Assembly: GCF_016862955.1 (NCBI RefSeq)
Contig: NZ_BONY01000001.1
Coordinates: 124,001-188,000, forward strand
DNA length: 64,000 bases
Direction: 5' to 3'
DNA from: Rhizocola hellebori
Lineage (GTDB): Bacteria > Actinomycetota > Actinomycetes > Mycobacteriales > Micromonosporaceae
Below are positions 24,287 to 31,948 of this stretch, in pieces. A program made the translations under genes and the position numbers. Each line of letters opens with the position of its first letter. The stretch's first letter is position 1. Under the pieces are notes generated by a model. It saw only the letters and a list, made by a program, of their open reading frames with translations, made no database searches and was not told the DNA's origin.

Positions 24287-25191
24287 AACGAATTCTGCTC
24301 GCCGCCGCAGCCGTGCTGGCCCTGGCCGGTTGTGCCAACGAGCCGTCCATGCCCATCGTCACCTCCGTGTCTGTCAAGCACGCCATGGGCACGACCGAAG
24401 TTCCGGTGGCCCCCAAGCGGGTGGTGGTGCTCGACACGGACAAGGTGGACACGGCGCTGACGCTGGGCATCAAGCCCGTGGGCGCGGCTCGGGCGGGCGA
24501 GCTGACCGGCTGGCCCACCTATTTCGGCGCCGACGCCACCGCGGGCATCAAGGAGGTGGGCACGCTCGCCGAGCCCAACCTGGAGGCCATCGCCGCGCTG
24601 AAGCCAGATCTGATTCTGGGCTCCAAGTTCCGGCAGGAGAAGTTCTACGACGAGCTGACGAAGATCGCCCCCACCGTGTTCACCGAGAACGTCGGCAAAC
24701 CGTGGAAGGAAAACTTCCTGCTCGACGGCGAAGCTCTCGGCAAGAAGGCCGAGGCCGAGGCCGCCCTTGACGGCTATCAGAAGCGCACCGCCGCCCTGAA
24801 GGTGAACAAGGCGCTCAAGGTTTCTCTCGTGCGCTTCATGCCTGACCACATCCGCGTCTACGGCCCCGAGTCGTTCTCCGGCATCGTGCTGGGCGACGCC
24901 GGCCTCGCCCGGCCCCAGTTCCAGCTGTTGGAGGGCAAGCAGGACAGGCGTTTCGAGAAGGTCAGCCCGGAACGGATCTCCGACGTTGACGGTGACTTCA
25001 TCTTCGTCGCCGCCTATGGCGAAAAGGCCGCCGCTGAGCAGGCCCGCGTGACCGGTGGGCCGCTGTGGGCCGGGCTGGGCGCGGTGAAAGCGGGCAGGAC
25101 CAAGGTGGTCGCCGACGAAACCTGGATGACCGGCATCGGCGTGACCGCCGCCCACAAGATCCTCGACGATCTGGAGAAGTACCTGGCGTAG
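24283..25191 (+). CDS. Siderophore-binding lipoprotein of the iron ABC importer
   Basis: The 302-residue protein starts MKRILLAAAAVLALAGCANEP, a lipoprotein signal with lipobox LAGC, and continues as a type III (FhuD/BtuF) periplasmic-binding protein with KRVVVLDTDKVDTALTLGI and IAALKPDLILGSKF. It captures ferric siderophore outside the membrane and hands it to the FecCD channel. A strong hairpin (25200-25233) ends the operon. Confidence 0.92.
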   Translation: MKRILLAAAAVLALAGCANEPSMPIVTSVSVKHAMGTTEVPVAPKRVVVLDTDKVDTALTLGIKPVGAARAGELTGWPTYFGADATAGIKEVGTLAEPNLEAIAALKPDLILGSKFRQEKFYDELTKIAPTVFTENVGKPWKENFLLDGEALGKKAEAEAALDGYQKRTAALKVNKALKVSLVRFMPDHIRVYGPESFSGIVLGDAGLARPQFQLLEGKQDRRFEKVSPERISDVDGDFIFVAAYGEKAAAEQARVTGGPLWAGLGAVKAGRTKVVADETWMTGIGVTAAHKILDDLEKYLA

Positions 25192-25199
25192 ATACGCCG

Positions 25200-25233
25200 C
25201 CGCCCCGTCCAGGACACCGAGGGGACGGGGCGG
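25200..25233. terminator. Hairpin between convergent genes
   Basis: CCGCCCCGTCC (25200-25210) pairs with GGACGGGGCGG (25223-25233) around a 12-nt loop. With no long T-run on either side it probably works as a strong bidirectional hairpin separating the importer operon from the convergent transferase operon. Confidence 0.7.
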
Positions 25234-25253
25234 CACGTTATCTTCGGTGATGA

Positions 25254-25412
25254 CTATTGCGAGGTGTCGCGTTCGTTGAGCAGTTTCTCCAGGCGTTCCA
25301 GCGCCTTGTCGGCCTGCTTGCCGACCTTGACGTCGTCCGGTGCCTCCCCGCACGCGCCGAACATCTCGAACACCTTCTGACCCGCTTCCGCGATCGCCTG
25401 ATCGGTGGGCAT
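25254..25412 (-). CDS. Small acidic protein downstream of the aminoacyl transferase
   Basis: The 52-residue ORF runs MPTDQAIAEAGQKVFEMFGA to a C-terminal NERDTSQ and is mostly predicted helix with one cysteine. GGAGG is 7 nt before its ATG, and it starts 18 bp after the stop of the DUF2156 gene, so it is the second gene of that operon. Not recognised. A partner or stabilising subunit of the transferase is conceivable because of the coupling, but nothing in the sequence proves it. Confidence 0.65.
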   Translation of the reverse strand: MPTDQAIAEAGQKVFEMFGACGEAPDDVKVGKQADKALERLEKLLNERDTSQ

Positions 25413-25430
25413 CTGACCAATCCTCCACTC

Positions 25431-26429
25431 CTAGATGGCGTTGCAGGCCCTGAAGATGTGGATGAGCGCGGGAATGCTGGCCCGGCCGTGCTGGAAAGCG
25501 ATGTACTCGCCGAGCACGAGGTCCTGCGCCCACTTGTCCTTATAGGCGAACTGGGTTTGCGCCGGGTACACCATCTCGCCGTTTTCCCACAGGTGCGACA
25601 TGAACCAGTGGAAGGCCCGGCTGTAGTTGGGGAACTTCGGCTGCGAATCCAGGCCGGTGAAGGGGGTGAAGCCAAAGTGCAGCCACTCGACCTTCTCCTC
25701 CTGGAACTTCTCGATGGCCGTTCTGTTGATGGCCTCCATGACGCCCGGCGGGCAGTCGGGTTGGCGGCGGCTCAGATCGTGCATCCATCCCGGACGGGTG
25801 CCGTAAACCGGCGAGTACGAGATGTAGCCGATGAGCTTGCCGTCGTTCTCGGCGACGAACAGACGCCGCATGTGCTGGTACGGCCCGCCGGTCTGGCCGA
25901 CCAGGAACTCCAGCGGCTTGGCCCCGCCTTTGGTGCCCAGCCAGGCGCCGTCGAGCTCGCGAATCCGGTCGATCCACGGCTCCAGCGGAACCTCATTCAC
26001 CTGAAGACCGCTGCCGAAGGCGCGCTTTATCTTGTTGCGCAGCTGCATGAACCGAGTCCCGGCGAGGGTGAACGTCTCCAGGCGCAATGCGAAGGACGCG
26101 CCCATCTGATTCACCACAAAGCCTTCCGCCAGGTACTCGGGCGCGTCTGCCGCTTGTAGTTGCACGGCAACGATTTCGCGCTTCTGTTCGGCCGCCCATT
26201 CGATGAAGGCTTTCAGCAGCTGCGCCCGCGCACCCTCAGGGGCGAATGGCCCACCGAATTGGACGATGTAGCGGCCGGTCTCGCGATAGACGATCACTCC
26301 TGGGACGTCCGGCAGCGTGAAGTAGCTGTTTCCTTCGTTGACGGCGAGGAACGAGCTTGGGTTGTCGGCGTCCGGGTAGCTTTGGATCGCCTCCAGCGCC
26401 ACATCGGACCCCGTCAGAACATCGGTCAT
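25431..26429 (-). CDS. DUF2156 aminoacyl-tRNA-dependent acyltransferase (VlmA/MprF-C type)
   Basis: The 332-residue protein has the tandem GNAT-like fold of the phosphatidylglycerol lysyltransferase C-terminal family: REIVAVQLQAADAPEYLAEGF, KIKRAFGSGLQV, RLFVAENDGKLIGYISYSPV and EWLHFGFTPFTGLDS. Relatives move an amino acid from aminoacyl-tRNA to lipid (MprF), or in VlmA move serine from seryl-tRNA to a hydroxylamine oxygen. With the N-hydroxylase and the cluster SerRS in the window, seryl transfer to a hydroxylamine is the natural reading. It is divergent from tRNA-like gene 2, 144 bp away. A TAATAGT -10-like element lies in its own leader; no SARP repeats point this way. Confidence 0.82.
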   Translation of the reverse strand: MTDVLTGSDVALEAIQSYPDADNPSSFLAVNEGNSYFTLPDVPGVIVYRETGRYIVQFGGPFAPEGARAQLLKAFIEWAAEQKREIVAVQLQAADAPEYLAEGFVVNQMGASFALRLETFTLAGTRFMQLRNKIKRAFGSGLQVNEVPLEPWIDRIRELDGAWLGTKGGAKPLEFLVGQTGGPYQHMRRLFVAENDGKLIGYISYSPVYGTRPGWMHDLSRRQPDCPPGVMEAINRTAIEKFQEEKVEWLHFGFTPFTGLDSQPKFPNYSRAFHWFMSHLWENGEMVYPAQTQFAYKDKWAQDLVLGEYIAFQHGRASIPALIHIFRACNAI

Positions 26430-26472
26430 GGGGATCTCCGTCCACTATTAGCTCACCCCACGTTATGCACGT

Positions 26473-26491
26473 CCTTGCTTCAATCGCAAGG
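26473..26491. repeat. Short inverted repeat in the transferase/tRNA-like divergent region
   Basis: CCTTGC (26473-26478) and GCAAGG (26486-26491) flank a 7-nt spacer upstream of the transferase gene. It could be an operator for that promoter; its size alone does not make it convincing. Confidence 0.4.
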
Positions 26492-26512
26492 AAAATGGGG
26501 CCGTAAAATAGC

Positions 26513-26555
26513 ATCAGGCGCGCGTCAGCCGATCGTCAGAGCGATGCGGCAGACT
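26513..26555 (+). promoter_or_regulatory. SARP-type promoter of tRNA-like gene 2
   Basis: ATCAGGC (26513), GTCAGCC (26524) and GTCAGAG (26535) repeat every 11 bp and CAGACT (26550-26555) follows after exactly 8 bp. The start site is predicted near 26562, leaving about 12 nt before the acceptor stem. Confidence 0.8.
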
Positions 26556-26573
26556 GGCCTTAGCAACAAACCA

Positions 26574-26661
26574 GGAGAGGTCTCCATAGCGGCCTATTGG
26601 GGATCGGCTTTTGTCGGTCGGGTGCTTGTCACCCGCGCAGGTTCGAATCCTGCCCTCTCCG
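26574..26661 (+). tRNA. Serine-type tRNA-like RNA 2 without an anticodon loop
   Basis: The 88-nt RNA shares acceptor stem GGAGAGG/CCTCTCC, D-loop TAGCGGCCTAT, T-arm and G discriminator base for base with tRNA-like 1. Its D-stem (TCCA/TGGG), anticodon-arm stem (GATCGGC/GTCGGTC, 7 bp, TTTT loop) and variable arm (GGGTG-CTTGT-CACCC, 5 bp) differ in sequence but still pair, which is compensatory change and argues for a selected structure. No 7-nt anticodon loop exists, so it cannot decode. CCA is not encoded; CTC follows. SerRS normally ignores the anticodon and reads the variable arm and acceptor, so charging with serine is plausible. It lies between the DUF2156 transferase and the sulfotransferase. 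Confidence 0.82.
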
Positions 26662-26676
26662 CTCAATATAGTCGGC

Positions 26677-26711
26677 GAAGCACCAGGTGATCACCTGGTG
26701 CTTCTTCGTTT
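26677..26711 (+). terminator. Intrinsic terminator after tRNA-like gene 2
   Basis: A 28-nt perfect palindrome (26677-26704; arms GAAGCACCAGGTGA and its complement) folds into a 12-bp stem with a GATC loop and is followed by TTCGTTTTC. It separates the tRNA-like gene from the next SARP-type promoter. Confidence 0.85.
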
Positions 26712-26729
26712 TCGGAGCTCGAATCACTC

Positions 26730-26772
26730 ATCAGGCTTGCGTCAGGTGCAGGTCAGGAATCGCTGCGAGACT
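26730..26772 (+). promoter_or_regulatory. SARP-type promoter of the sulfotransferase operon
   Basis: ATCAGGC (26730), GTCAGGT (26741) and GTCAGGA (26752) repeat every 11 bp and GAGACT (26767-26772) follows after 8 bp. It probably drives the co-directional genes from 26805 to 34980. Confidence 0.82.
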
Positions 26773-26804
26773 TCCTTTTGAAGCCGCCACGGAGAGGCAT
26801 GCAG

Positions 26805-27956
26805 GTGAGCATCATTATTGATCGCACCAAAGGTGATACCCGCGCATTCGACGCGGCCTCTATTGGCGCTGCTGCGCGCCAGATTGCGGGCGTCGAGCCG
26901 GACGAGCCTTTGCGTTTCATGGACGGATTTGCCCACCTCACCTCCTCCCTCGATACCGAGGCCAGGCTCACCGACGCCGGGCGGCGCTCCGCCCGGGCAG
27001 CGCTGGTGAAGTCGCTGGTGACCCAGCTGGAAGTGCGAAGGATGCTGCGCTCGCAACCGGAGCTGGCGCAGACCCCGATCCAGCCCATCGTCATTACCGG
27101 GCTGTTGCGTTCCGGGACCACGTTTCTGCAGCAGCTGCTCGCCCAGCATCCGGGTCTGCGCGCGCCTGCGCTCTGGGAGCTGATGGCTCCGGCGAGCCCG
27201 CGTAAACCGAGCCATCTCGTCGCCGACGGGGAGTCCTATGTGGAGGAATACTATCGGGCGGCTCCGGACTTCAGGTCGATTCATCCGCTCGATGCGCGGC
27301 AACCCGAGGAATGTCACCGGCTGACCGCGAACTCGTTCCGGCACTTCATCTTTGGGTTGCGCTACCGGGTGCCGAGCTATGTCCGATGGTTGCGGGCTCA
27401 GCCGATGGCCGAGGCCTATCGCTTCCACCGTGAACAGCTTTCCTGTCTGCTGGCACGCGAGCCGGGCGATCCCGTTCTGCTCAAGTGCCCATCACACCTG
27501 TGGCACCTCGACGCCCTCGCGCAGGTCTATCCGGGGGCCAAAGTCGTTCGGCTGCATCGCCGCGCGTCGGTGAGCCTGCCGAGCGTCGCCAGCCTGACCG
27601 CGGTGGTGCGCGCGGCACGGTCGGCCGCCGTGGATCCGGCGGAGATCGGCGCTTACTGGCTTGAGGAAGCCGCGCCGGTGCTCGACAGCATGCGCCGCGG
27701 CGTCGGGCCATTGCGCACGCCGCCGCTGGACATCCGCTTCACCGATCTGACCGCCGACCCGCTGCGGGTGGCCGGGCAGGTCTGCGACTACGCCGGCGTG
27801 CCCATGACCGAGCAGGCGACGGCTCGGATGACGGCTTTCCTCTCCGGCGCCACCGGCAAGCCGGGCAACCATCGTTACCGCGCGCAGGACTTCGGGCTCA
27901 GCGCCCAGCTGCTTGACGAACGGTTCGCCCGCTATCACAGCGAATTCGACCTGTAG
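26805..27956 (+). CDS. PAPS-dependent sulfotransferase family protein
   Basis: The 383-residue protein has the 5'-phosphosulfate-binding loop ITGLLRSGTTFLQQLLA near residue 105 and the 3'-phosphate region VVRLHRRASVSLPS, typical of the Sulfotransfer_3 family; YRAQDFGLS near the C-terminus fits the family end. It would move a sulfuryl group from PAPS to an alcohol or amine. I chose GTG at 26805 because GGAGAGG at 26791 is 7 nt away, whereas the ATG at 26799 is only 1 nt away. CysD/CysN genes at 37-39 kb could supply activated sulfate. The acceptor is unknown. Confidence 0.82.
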   Translation: MSIIIDRTKGDTRAFDAASIGAAARQIAGVEPDEPLRFMDGFAHLTSSLDTEARLTDAGRRSARAALVKSLVTQLEVRRMLRSQPELAQTPIQPIVITGLLRSGTTFLQQLLAQHPGLRAPALWELMAPASPRKPSHLVADGESYVEEYYRAAPDFRSIHPLDARQPEECHRLTANSFRHFIFGLRYRVPSYVRWLRAQPMAEAYRFHREQLSCLLAREPGDPVLLKCPSHLWHLDALAQVYPGAKVVRLHRRASVSLPSVASLTAVVRAARSAAVDPAEIGAYWLEEAAPVLDSMRRGVGPLRTPPLDIRFTDLTADPLRVAGQVCDYAGVPMTEQATARMTAFLSGATGKPGNHRYRAQDFGLSAQLLDERFARYHSEFDL

Positions 27957-27971
27957 ACAGCAGGAGGAACA

Positions 27972-29390
27972 GTGACCACCACAGCATCAAGCCACTTTGA
28001 ACGTGCTCGGGCCATGGTCGCCGAGGTCAATGAACGCGCCGGTGAGGACCCTATCCGGATCGGCATCATCACGCCGCTGTGCGAGCCGGGCGATGCCACC
28101 GCGGGCGAGCTGGTGGTACGCGGCGCCTGCCTGGGTGCCGAATATGTAAGGGAAACCGGGGGAATGCGGGGCGGCCGGCAGGTCGAGTTCGTCCTCTACA
28201 ACGACCAAGCGACGGCGCAGGAAGAGGGCATGGCTCGGTCGTCGGCCGCCCAAATGACCAAACTGGCTCTGGTGGACAACGTGGTGGCCGCGATGGGCCA
28301 GTGGCATCTGCGCACCACGCCGTGGGTGGTCGACGTCGCCACCCGGTACGGTGTCCCGATTTTCATCGAGAACGGGCACAGCTGGATCACCGCGCAGAAG
28401 CGCCGCAACGTTTTCCGGGCCTATTTCACCATCGCCGACCGGGTCCCGATCATGCTCGACTTCGCAGCGCGCAACTCGATGAAACGCATCGGCCTGATCG
28501 CCGCGGATACGGTGTTCGGCCAGATGACCGCGGACACGCTGGTCGAGTACGGCCAGCAGCGCCACGGCATGGAGTTCCTGCGCTTCGACTTCGCCCAGGA
28601 CGACACCACCGACTTCCGCGAACAGCTCAGAGCGATCAAGGAGTACCAGCCCGACCTGTTCATCAACGGCGCCGTCATCAAGACCAACTACATGATCATC
28701 GAGCAGGCGGCCGAGATCGGCCTGATTCCGGCCACCCCGATGATGGTGACCTTCGGTTTCCCGCTGCGGTCGGCCGACTTCTGGCGGCTGTCCGGCGACG
28801 CTGGGGTGGGCACCATGTGGCCGGCCATGCGCTATCGCGACTCCTGGGACGGCCTCACCGACGTGGGCAGGTGGTTCATCGACCGATACACCCAGCGATA
28901 CGGCCAGTTCCCGCCGGACACGGCATTGACCCACTTCACCGACGTCACCATCATCGCCGCCGCGCTGCGGGCCGCGCGCTCGGACAGCCGGGAGGACCTG
29001 CTCGACGCGTTGGAGGCCATGGAGTTCCAGACATGGCAGGGCCCGATCCGTTACGAGCGCGGCCCGGCCCACTGGCATCACGTCGCCCCCGAGCTGGCGT
29101 TGCTGCAGTACCAGAAGATGGATCAGCTCTTCGACGATTCGGCCATCATCCACCCGCCGCAGCTGGCGACGGCCACCTATCTGCCACCGGCGACCAACGG
29201 CACGCAGAAGGACGGCACGCAGAAAGCCGTCAAGCGGGGCACGGTCAGCGCGGCTTCCAACACCGCGGCGAAACGGCGCGCAGTCAACGCGGCGGCTGGC
29301 ACCCGGCACGCCCCGGTCAAGGCCGCCAAGCCGGTCAAGGGCGCCAAGCAGACGCGGCCGCACAAGGGTGGTGAGCGCGGTGACCGGTGA
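27972..29390 (+). CDS. Type I periplasmic-binding-fold protein without signal peptide
   Basis: The 472-residue protein resembles amide/branched-chain amino acid binding proteins (Peripla_BP_6): IRIGIITPLCEPGDATAGELVVRG at the start of lobe 1 (shown by its GIITPL strand), VVAAMGQWHLRTTPWVVDVA, RIGLIAADTVFGQM and TALTHFTDVTIIAAALRAA. No export signal or lipobox precedes the domain, so it should be cytoplasmic. The last 70 residues are Ala/Lys/Arg-rich low complexity. Its RBS AGGAGGA is well placed. A cytoplasmic ligand-sensing or scaffold role is inferred; no transporter genes adjoin it. Confidence 0.78.
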   Translation: MTTTASSHFERARAMVAEVNERAGEDPIRIGIITPLCEPGDATAGELVVRGACLGAEYVRETGGMRGGRQVEFVLYNDQATAQEEGMARSSAAQMTKLALVDNVVAAMGQWHLRTTPWVVDVATRYGVPIFIENGHSWITAQKRRNVFRAYFTIADRVPIMLDFAARNSMKRIGLIAADTVFGQMTADTLVEYGQQRHGMEFLRFDFAQDDTTDFREQLRAIKEYQPDLFINGAVIKTNYMIIEQAAEIGLIPATPMMVTFGFPLRSADFWRLSGDAGVGTMWPAMRYRDSWDGLTDVGRWFIDRYTQRYGQFPPDTALTHFTDVTIIAAALRAARSDSREDLLDALEAMEFQTWQGPIRYERGPAHWHHVAPELALLQYQKMDQLFDDSAIIHPPQLATATYLPPATNGTQKDGTQKAVKRGTVSAASNTAAKRRAVNAAAGTRHAPVKAAKPVKGAKQTRPHKGGERGDR

Positions 29391-31038
29391 ACAGCGCACG
29401 GCCGCCTGGGCGGTGGTGGAAAGCCTGCGCCAGCACGATGTCGACCGCGTCTTCTGCGTGGCCGGGGAGAGTTACCTGCCGATCCTCGATGCCCTCCATG
29501 ACCTGCCGGAGATGGATGTGGTGACCTGCCGGCACGAGGGTTCGGCCGCCTTCATGGCGCTGGCCGACGCGAAGCTGACCTGCCGCGCTGGTGTCTGTTT
29601 GGTCAGCCGGGGCCCGGGGGCCACCAACGCGGCGATCGGGGTGCACGCGGCGGCCGAAGATGCCACACCTCTTGTGCTTTTGGTGGGCGGGGTTGGTACC
29701 CAGAAGATGAACCGCGAACCCTTCCAGGGCCTGGATTGCGCGAGCCTGTTCGGCGGGCTGGCCAAGGCGGTCTGGACAGTGCACAGCGCGCAGGCCCTGG
29801 CCGAGTTCGTGGGGCGGGCTTTCCGGCTGGCCGAGGCCGGCACCCCCGGCCCGGTGGTGCTGGAGCTTCCCGAAAATGTGCTGGAGGGCAGCGCACCCGC
29901 TGTGGCGGCGCAGCGTCCCACCATGGCGGCGGTGAACGTGGCCGAACGCGACCTGGAAAGCGTGCACACGTTGCTGGAGCGGGCTTCCCACCCCATGATC
30001 CTCGCCGGATCCCGGCTCTGCAGCGACCTGGGCCGGGCCCTGTTGCAGCAGGTCGCCGAGAGGCACGGGCTGCCCGTGGTGACCAGCAACAAGAATCAGC
30101 ACCTGCTGCCCAACCGGCACCCGAATTACGCCGGGCATCTGCACAACGCGACGCCCAAGCATCAGCTCGAGGCGCTGAGCCAGGCCGATCTGGTGCTGGC
30201 CATCGGCACCCGGCTGGATGGGGTTTCCACGCGGGGGCACCGCTTCCCCACCGCCGAGCAGAACCTGGTGCACGTCTATCCCGATCCGGCCCGCATCGGC
30301 ACCTACCACGACACCAAGGTGGGGATAGCCTGCGAGCCCATCGAGTTCCTGCGCCAGACGGTTGCCTGGAGTTCGTCCGATGTGGAGGAACGGCAGGCCT
30401 GGCTGGCTCAGCTGCACCAGATCGAGGTGGACAAGGCGGTCTGGCATCCGTTCTCGGCCGACGACGGGATAGTCTTCGGCGAGGTGGTCGCGGCCCTCGA
30501 TGAGCTCACCGGTGGAGACGTGCGGGTGGTCGTGGACTCGGGTACCTTCACCAGCTGGGTCTACCGATATCTGCGCCTGGGCCCGCACGGGCACCTGCTC
30601 GGCATCGGTTCCAGCGCCATGGGTTTCGGGGTCGGCGCGGCGGTCAGCGCCGCCCTGCGCTCGGAGGGCCGGCCGGTGGTCGCCTTCGTCGGCGACGGCG
30701 GATTCCTCATGAACAGCGGTGAGCTGATCACGGCCTGTGCCCGGCAGCTGCCGGTGGTCTACGTGGTGGCCAACAACGGCAGCTACGGCACGATCCGGCT
30801 GCATCAGGAGAAGACCTACCCGGACCGGGTGGTGGCCACCGACCTGACCAACCCGGACTTCGCCCGGATGGCCGAATCCTTTGGCGCGCTTGGACTGCAC
30901 GTCGACTCCCCGGATCAGGTCAGGCCGGCGCTGACCAAGGCGCTGGAGTCGCAGGGCCCGGCCGTTCTGGACGTCACCACCAGCCTGAAGCACATCACCG
31001 CCTACACCGTGCTGGGGGCGAACCGTGCAGTTTCGTGA
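29368..31038 (+). CDS. Thiamine-diphosphate-dependent enzyme (acetolactate synthase superfamily)
   Basis: The roughly 555-residue protein has three domains: the PYR domain with catalytic glutamate in CRHEGSAAFMAL, a central domain (HPMILAGSRL, LVLAIGTRLDG), and the PP domain with the ThDP-binding GDGGFLMNSGELITA...NN signature. It would decarboxylate or ligate a 2-oxo acid. The start lies in a cluster of GTG codons (29368, 29371, 29380) overlapping the previous gene. The FAD-contacting pattern of true acetolactate synthase is not evident to me, so a 2-oxo-acid decarboxylase is equally possible. Confidence 0.82.
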   Translation: MVSAVTGEQRTAAWAVVESLRQHDVDRVFCVAGESYLPILDALHDLPEMDVVTCRHEGSAAFMALADAKLTCRAGVCLVSRGPGATNAAIGVHAAAEDATPLVLLVGGVGTQKMNREPFQGLDCASLFGGLAKAVWTVHSAQALAEFVGRAFRLAEAGTPGPVVLELPENVLEGSAPAVAAQRPTMAAVNVAERDLESVHTLLERASHPMILAGSRLCSDLGRALLQQVAERHGLPVVTSNKNQHLLPNRHPNYAGHLHNATPKHQLEALSQADLVLAIGTRLDGVSTRGHRFPTAEQNLVHVYPDPARIGTYHDTKVGIACEPIEFLRQTVAWSSSDVEERQAWLAQLHQIEVDKAVWHPFSADDGIVFGEVVAALDELTGGDVRVVVDSGTFTSWVYRYLRLGPHGHLLGIGSSAMGFGVGAAVSAALRSEGRPVVAFVGDGGFLMNSGELITACARQLPVVYVVANNGSYGTIRLHQEKTYPDRVVATDLTNPDFARMAESFGALGLHVDSPDQVRPALTKALESQGPAVLDVTTSLKHITAYTVLGANRAVS

Positions 31039-31948
31039 GTCGGTCATAGACCTGATCGGGCAGACCCCACTGGTGAGGCTGGGCCGCCTCGGCGCCGGGC
31101 TGGCCCCGACCATCCTGGCCAAGCTGGAGTCGGCCAACCCGGGCGGCTCGGCCAAGGACCGCATCGCGCTGCGCATGATCGAGGCCGCCGAGACGGCCGG
31201 ACTGCTGCGCGAGGGCGGCACCATCATCGAGCCGACCTCCGGCAACACCGGCGTCGGCCTGGCCCTGGTCGCCCAGCGCAAGGGCTACCGCTGCATTTTC
31301 ACCTGTCCGGACAAGGTTTCCGCAGACAAGATCGCGGTGCTGCGGGCCTACGGGGCGCAGGTGGTCATCTGCCCGGCCGCGGTGCCACCGGAGCATCCCG
31401 AGTCGTATCGCAGTGTGGCGCAGCGGCTTGCCGAGCAGACGCCGGGCGGCTACCGGCCCGACCAATATTCCAACCCGGGCAACCCGGAATCGCACTACTA
31501 CGGGACCGGGCCGGAAATCTGGGCGCAGACCGAGGGACGGGTCACCTGTCTGGTCGCGGGCGTGGGCACCGGCGGCACCATCTCAGGCACCGGCCGGTAC
31601 CTCAAGGAGGTCTCGGGCGGGAAGGTGAGCGTCATCGGGGCCGACCCGGACGGCTCGATCTACACCGGCGGCTGCGGCCGGCCCTACTTCGTGGAGGGCG
31701 TGGGCCAGCCCAGCTATCCGCAGTCATTCGACCCGAGCGTCCCCGACGAGATCCTCGCGGTCACCGACGAGGACTCCATCGCCACCACCCGCCGCCTGGC
31801 CCGCGAGGAGGGCATCCTCACCGGCGGCTCGGGCGGGATGGCGGTCGCGGCCGCCCTTCGCCACGCGCGAGCCTGCGGGCCCGATGACGTGATGGTGATC
31901 GAAGGTGCCCGACTCCGGGCGCGGGTACCTGTCGAAAATCTTCAATGA
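31025..31948 (+). CDS. Cystathionine beta-synthase / cysteine synthase catalytic part, broken by a frameshift
   Basis: The fold-type II PLP enzyme shows the lysine motif ANPGGSAKDRIA, the substrate loop EPTSGNTGVGLAL and the phosphate-binding GVGTGGTISGTG. Cystathionine beta-synthase (homocysteine plus serine) is favoured over plain cysteine synthase because GRGYLSKIFNDDW and a CBS domain follow in another frame. The reading frame is lost near 31901-31905 (GAAGG): removing one G would join MVIE to VPDSGRGYL. After the shift it adds only about 14 unrelated residues. The catalytic domain is otherwise complete and might still act. The start GTG overlaps the ThDP gene by 14 bp. Confidence 0.82.
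   Translation: MQFRESVIDLIGQTPLVRLGRLGAGLAPTILAKLESANPGGSAKDRIALRMIEAAETAGLLREGGTIIEPTSGNTGVGLALVAQRKGYRCIFTCPDKVSADKIAVLRAYGAQVVICPAAVPPEHPESYRSVAQRLAEQTPGGYRPDQYSNPGNPESHYYGTGPEIWAQTEGRVTCLVAGVGTGGTISGTGRYLKEVSGGKVSVIGADPDGSIYTGGCGRPYFVEGVGQPSYPQSFDPSVPDEILAVTDEDSIATTRRLAREEGILTGGSGGMAVAAALRHARACGPDDVMVIEGARLRARVPVENLQ

Noticed and set aside
29380-31038. Assignment as IlvB acetolactate synthase
   Set aside because: ThDP motifs are clear, but no small subunit gene follows and substrate residues could not be confirmed, so only the superfamily is named.
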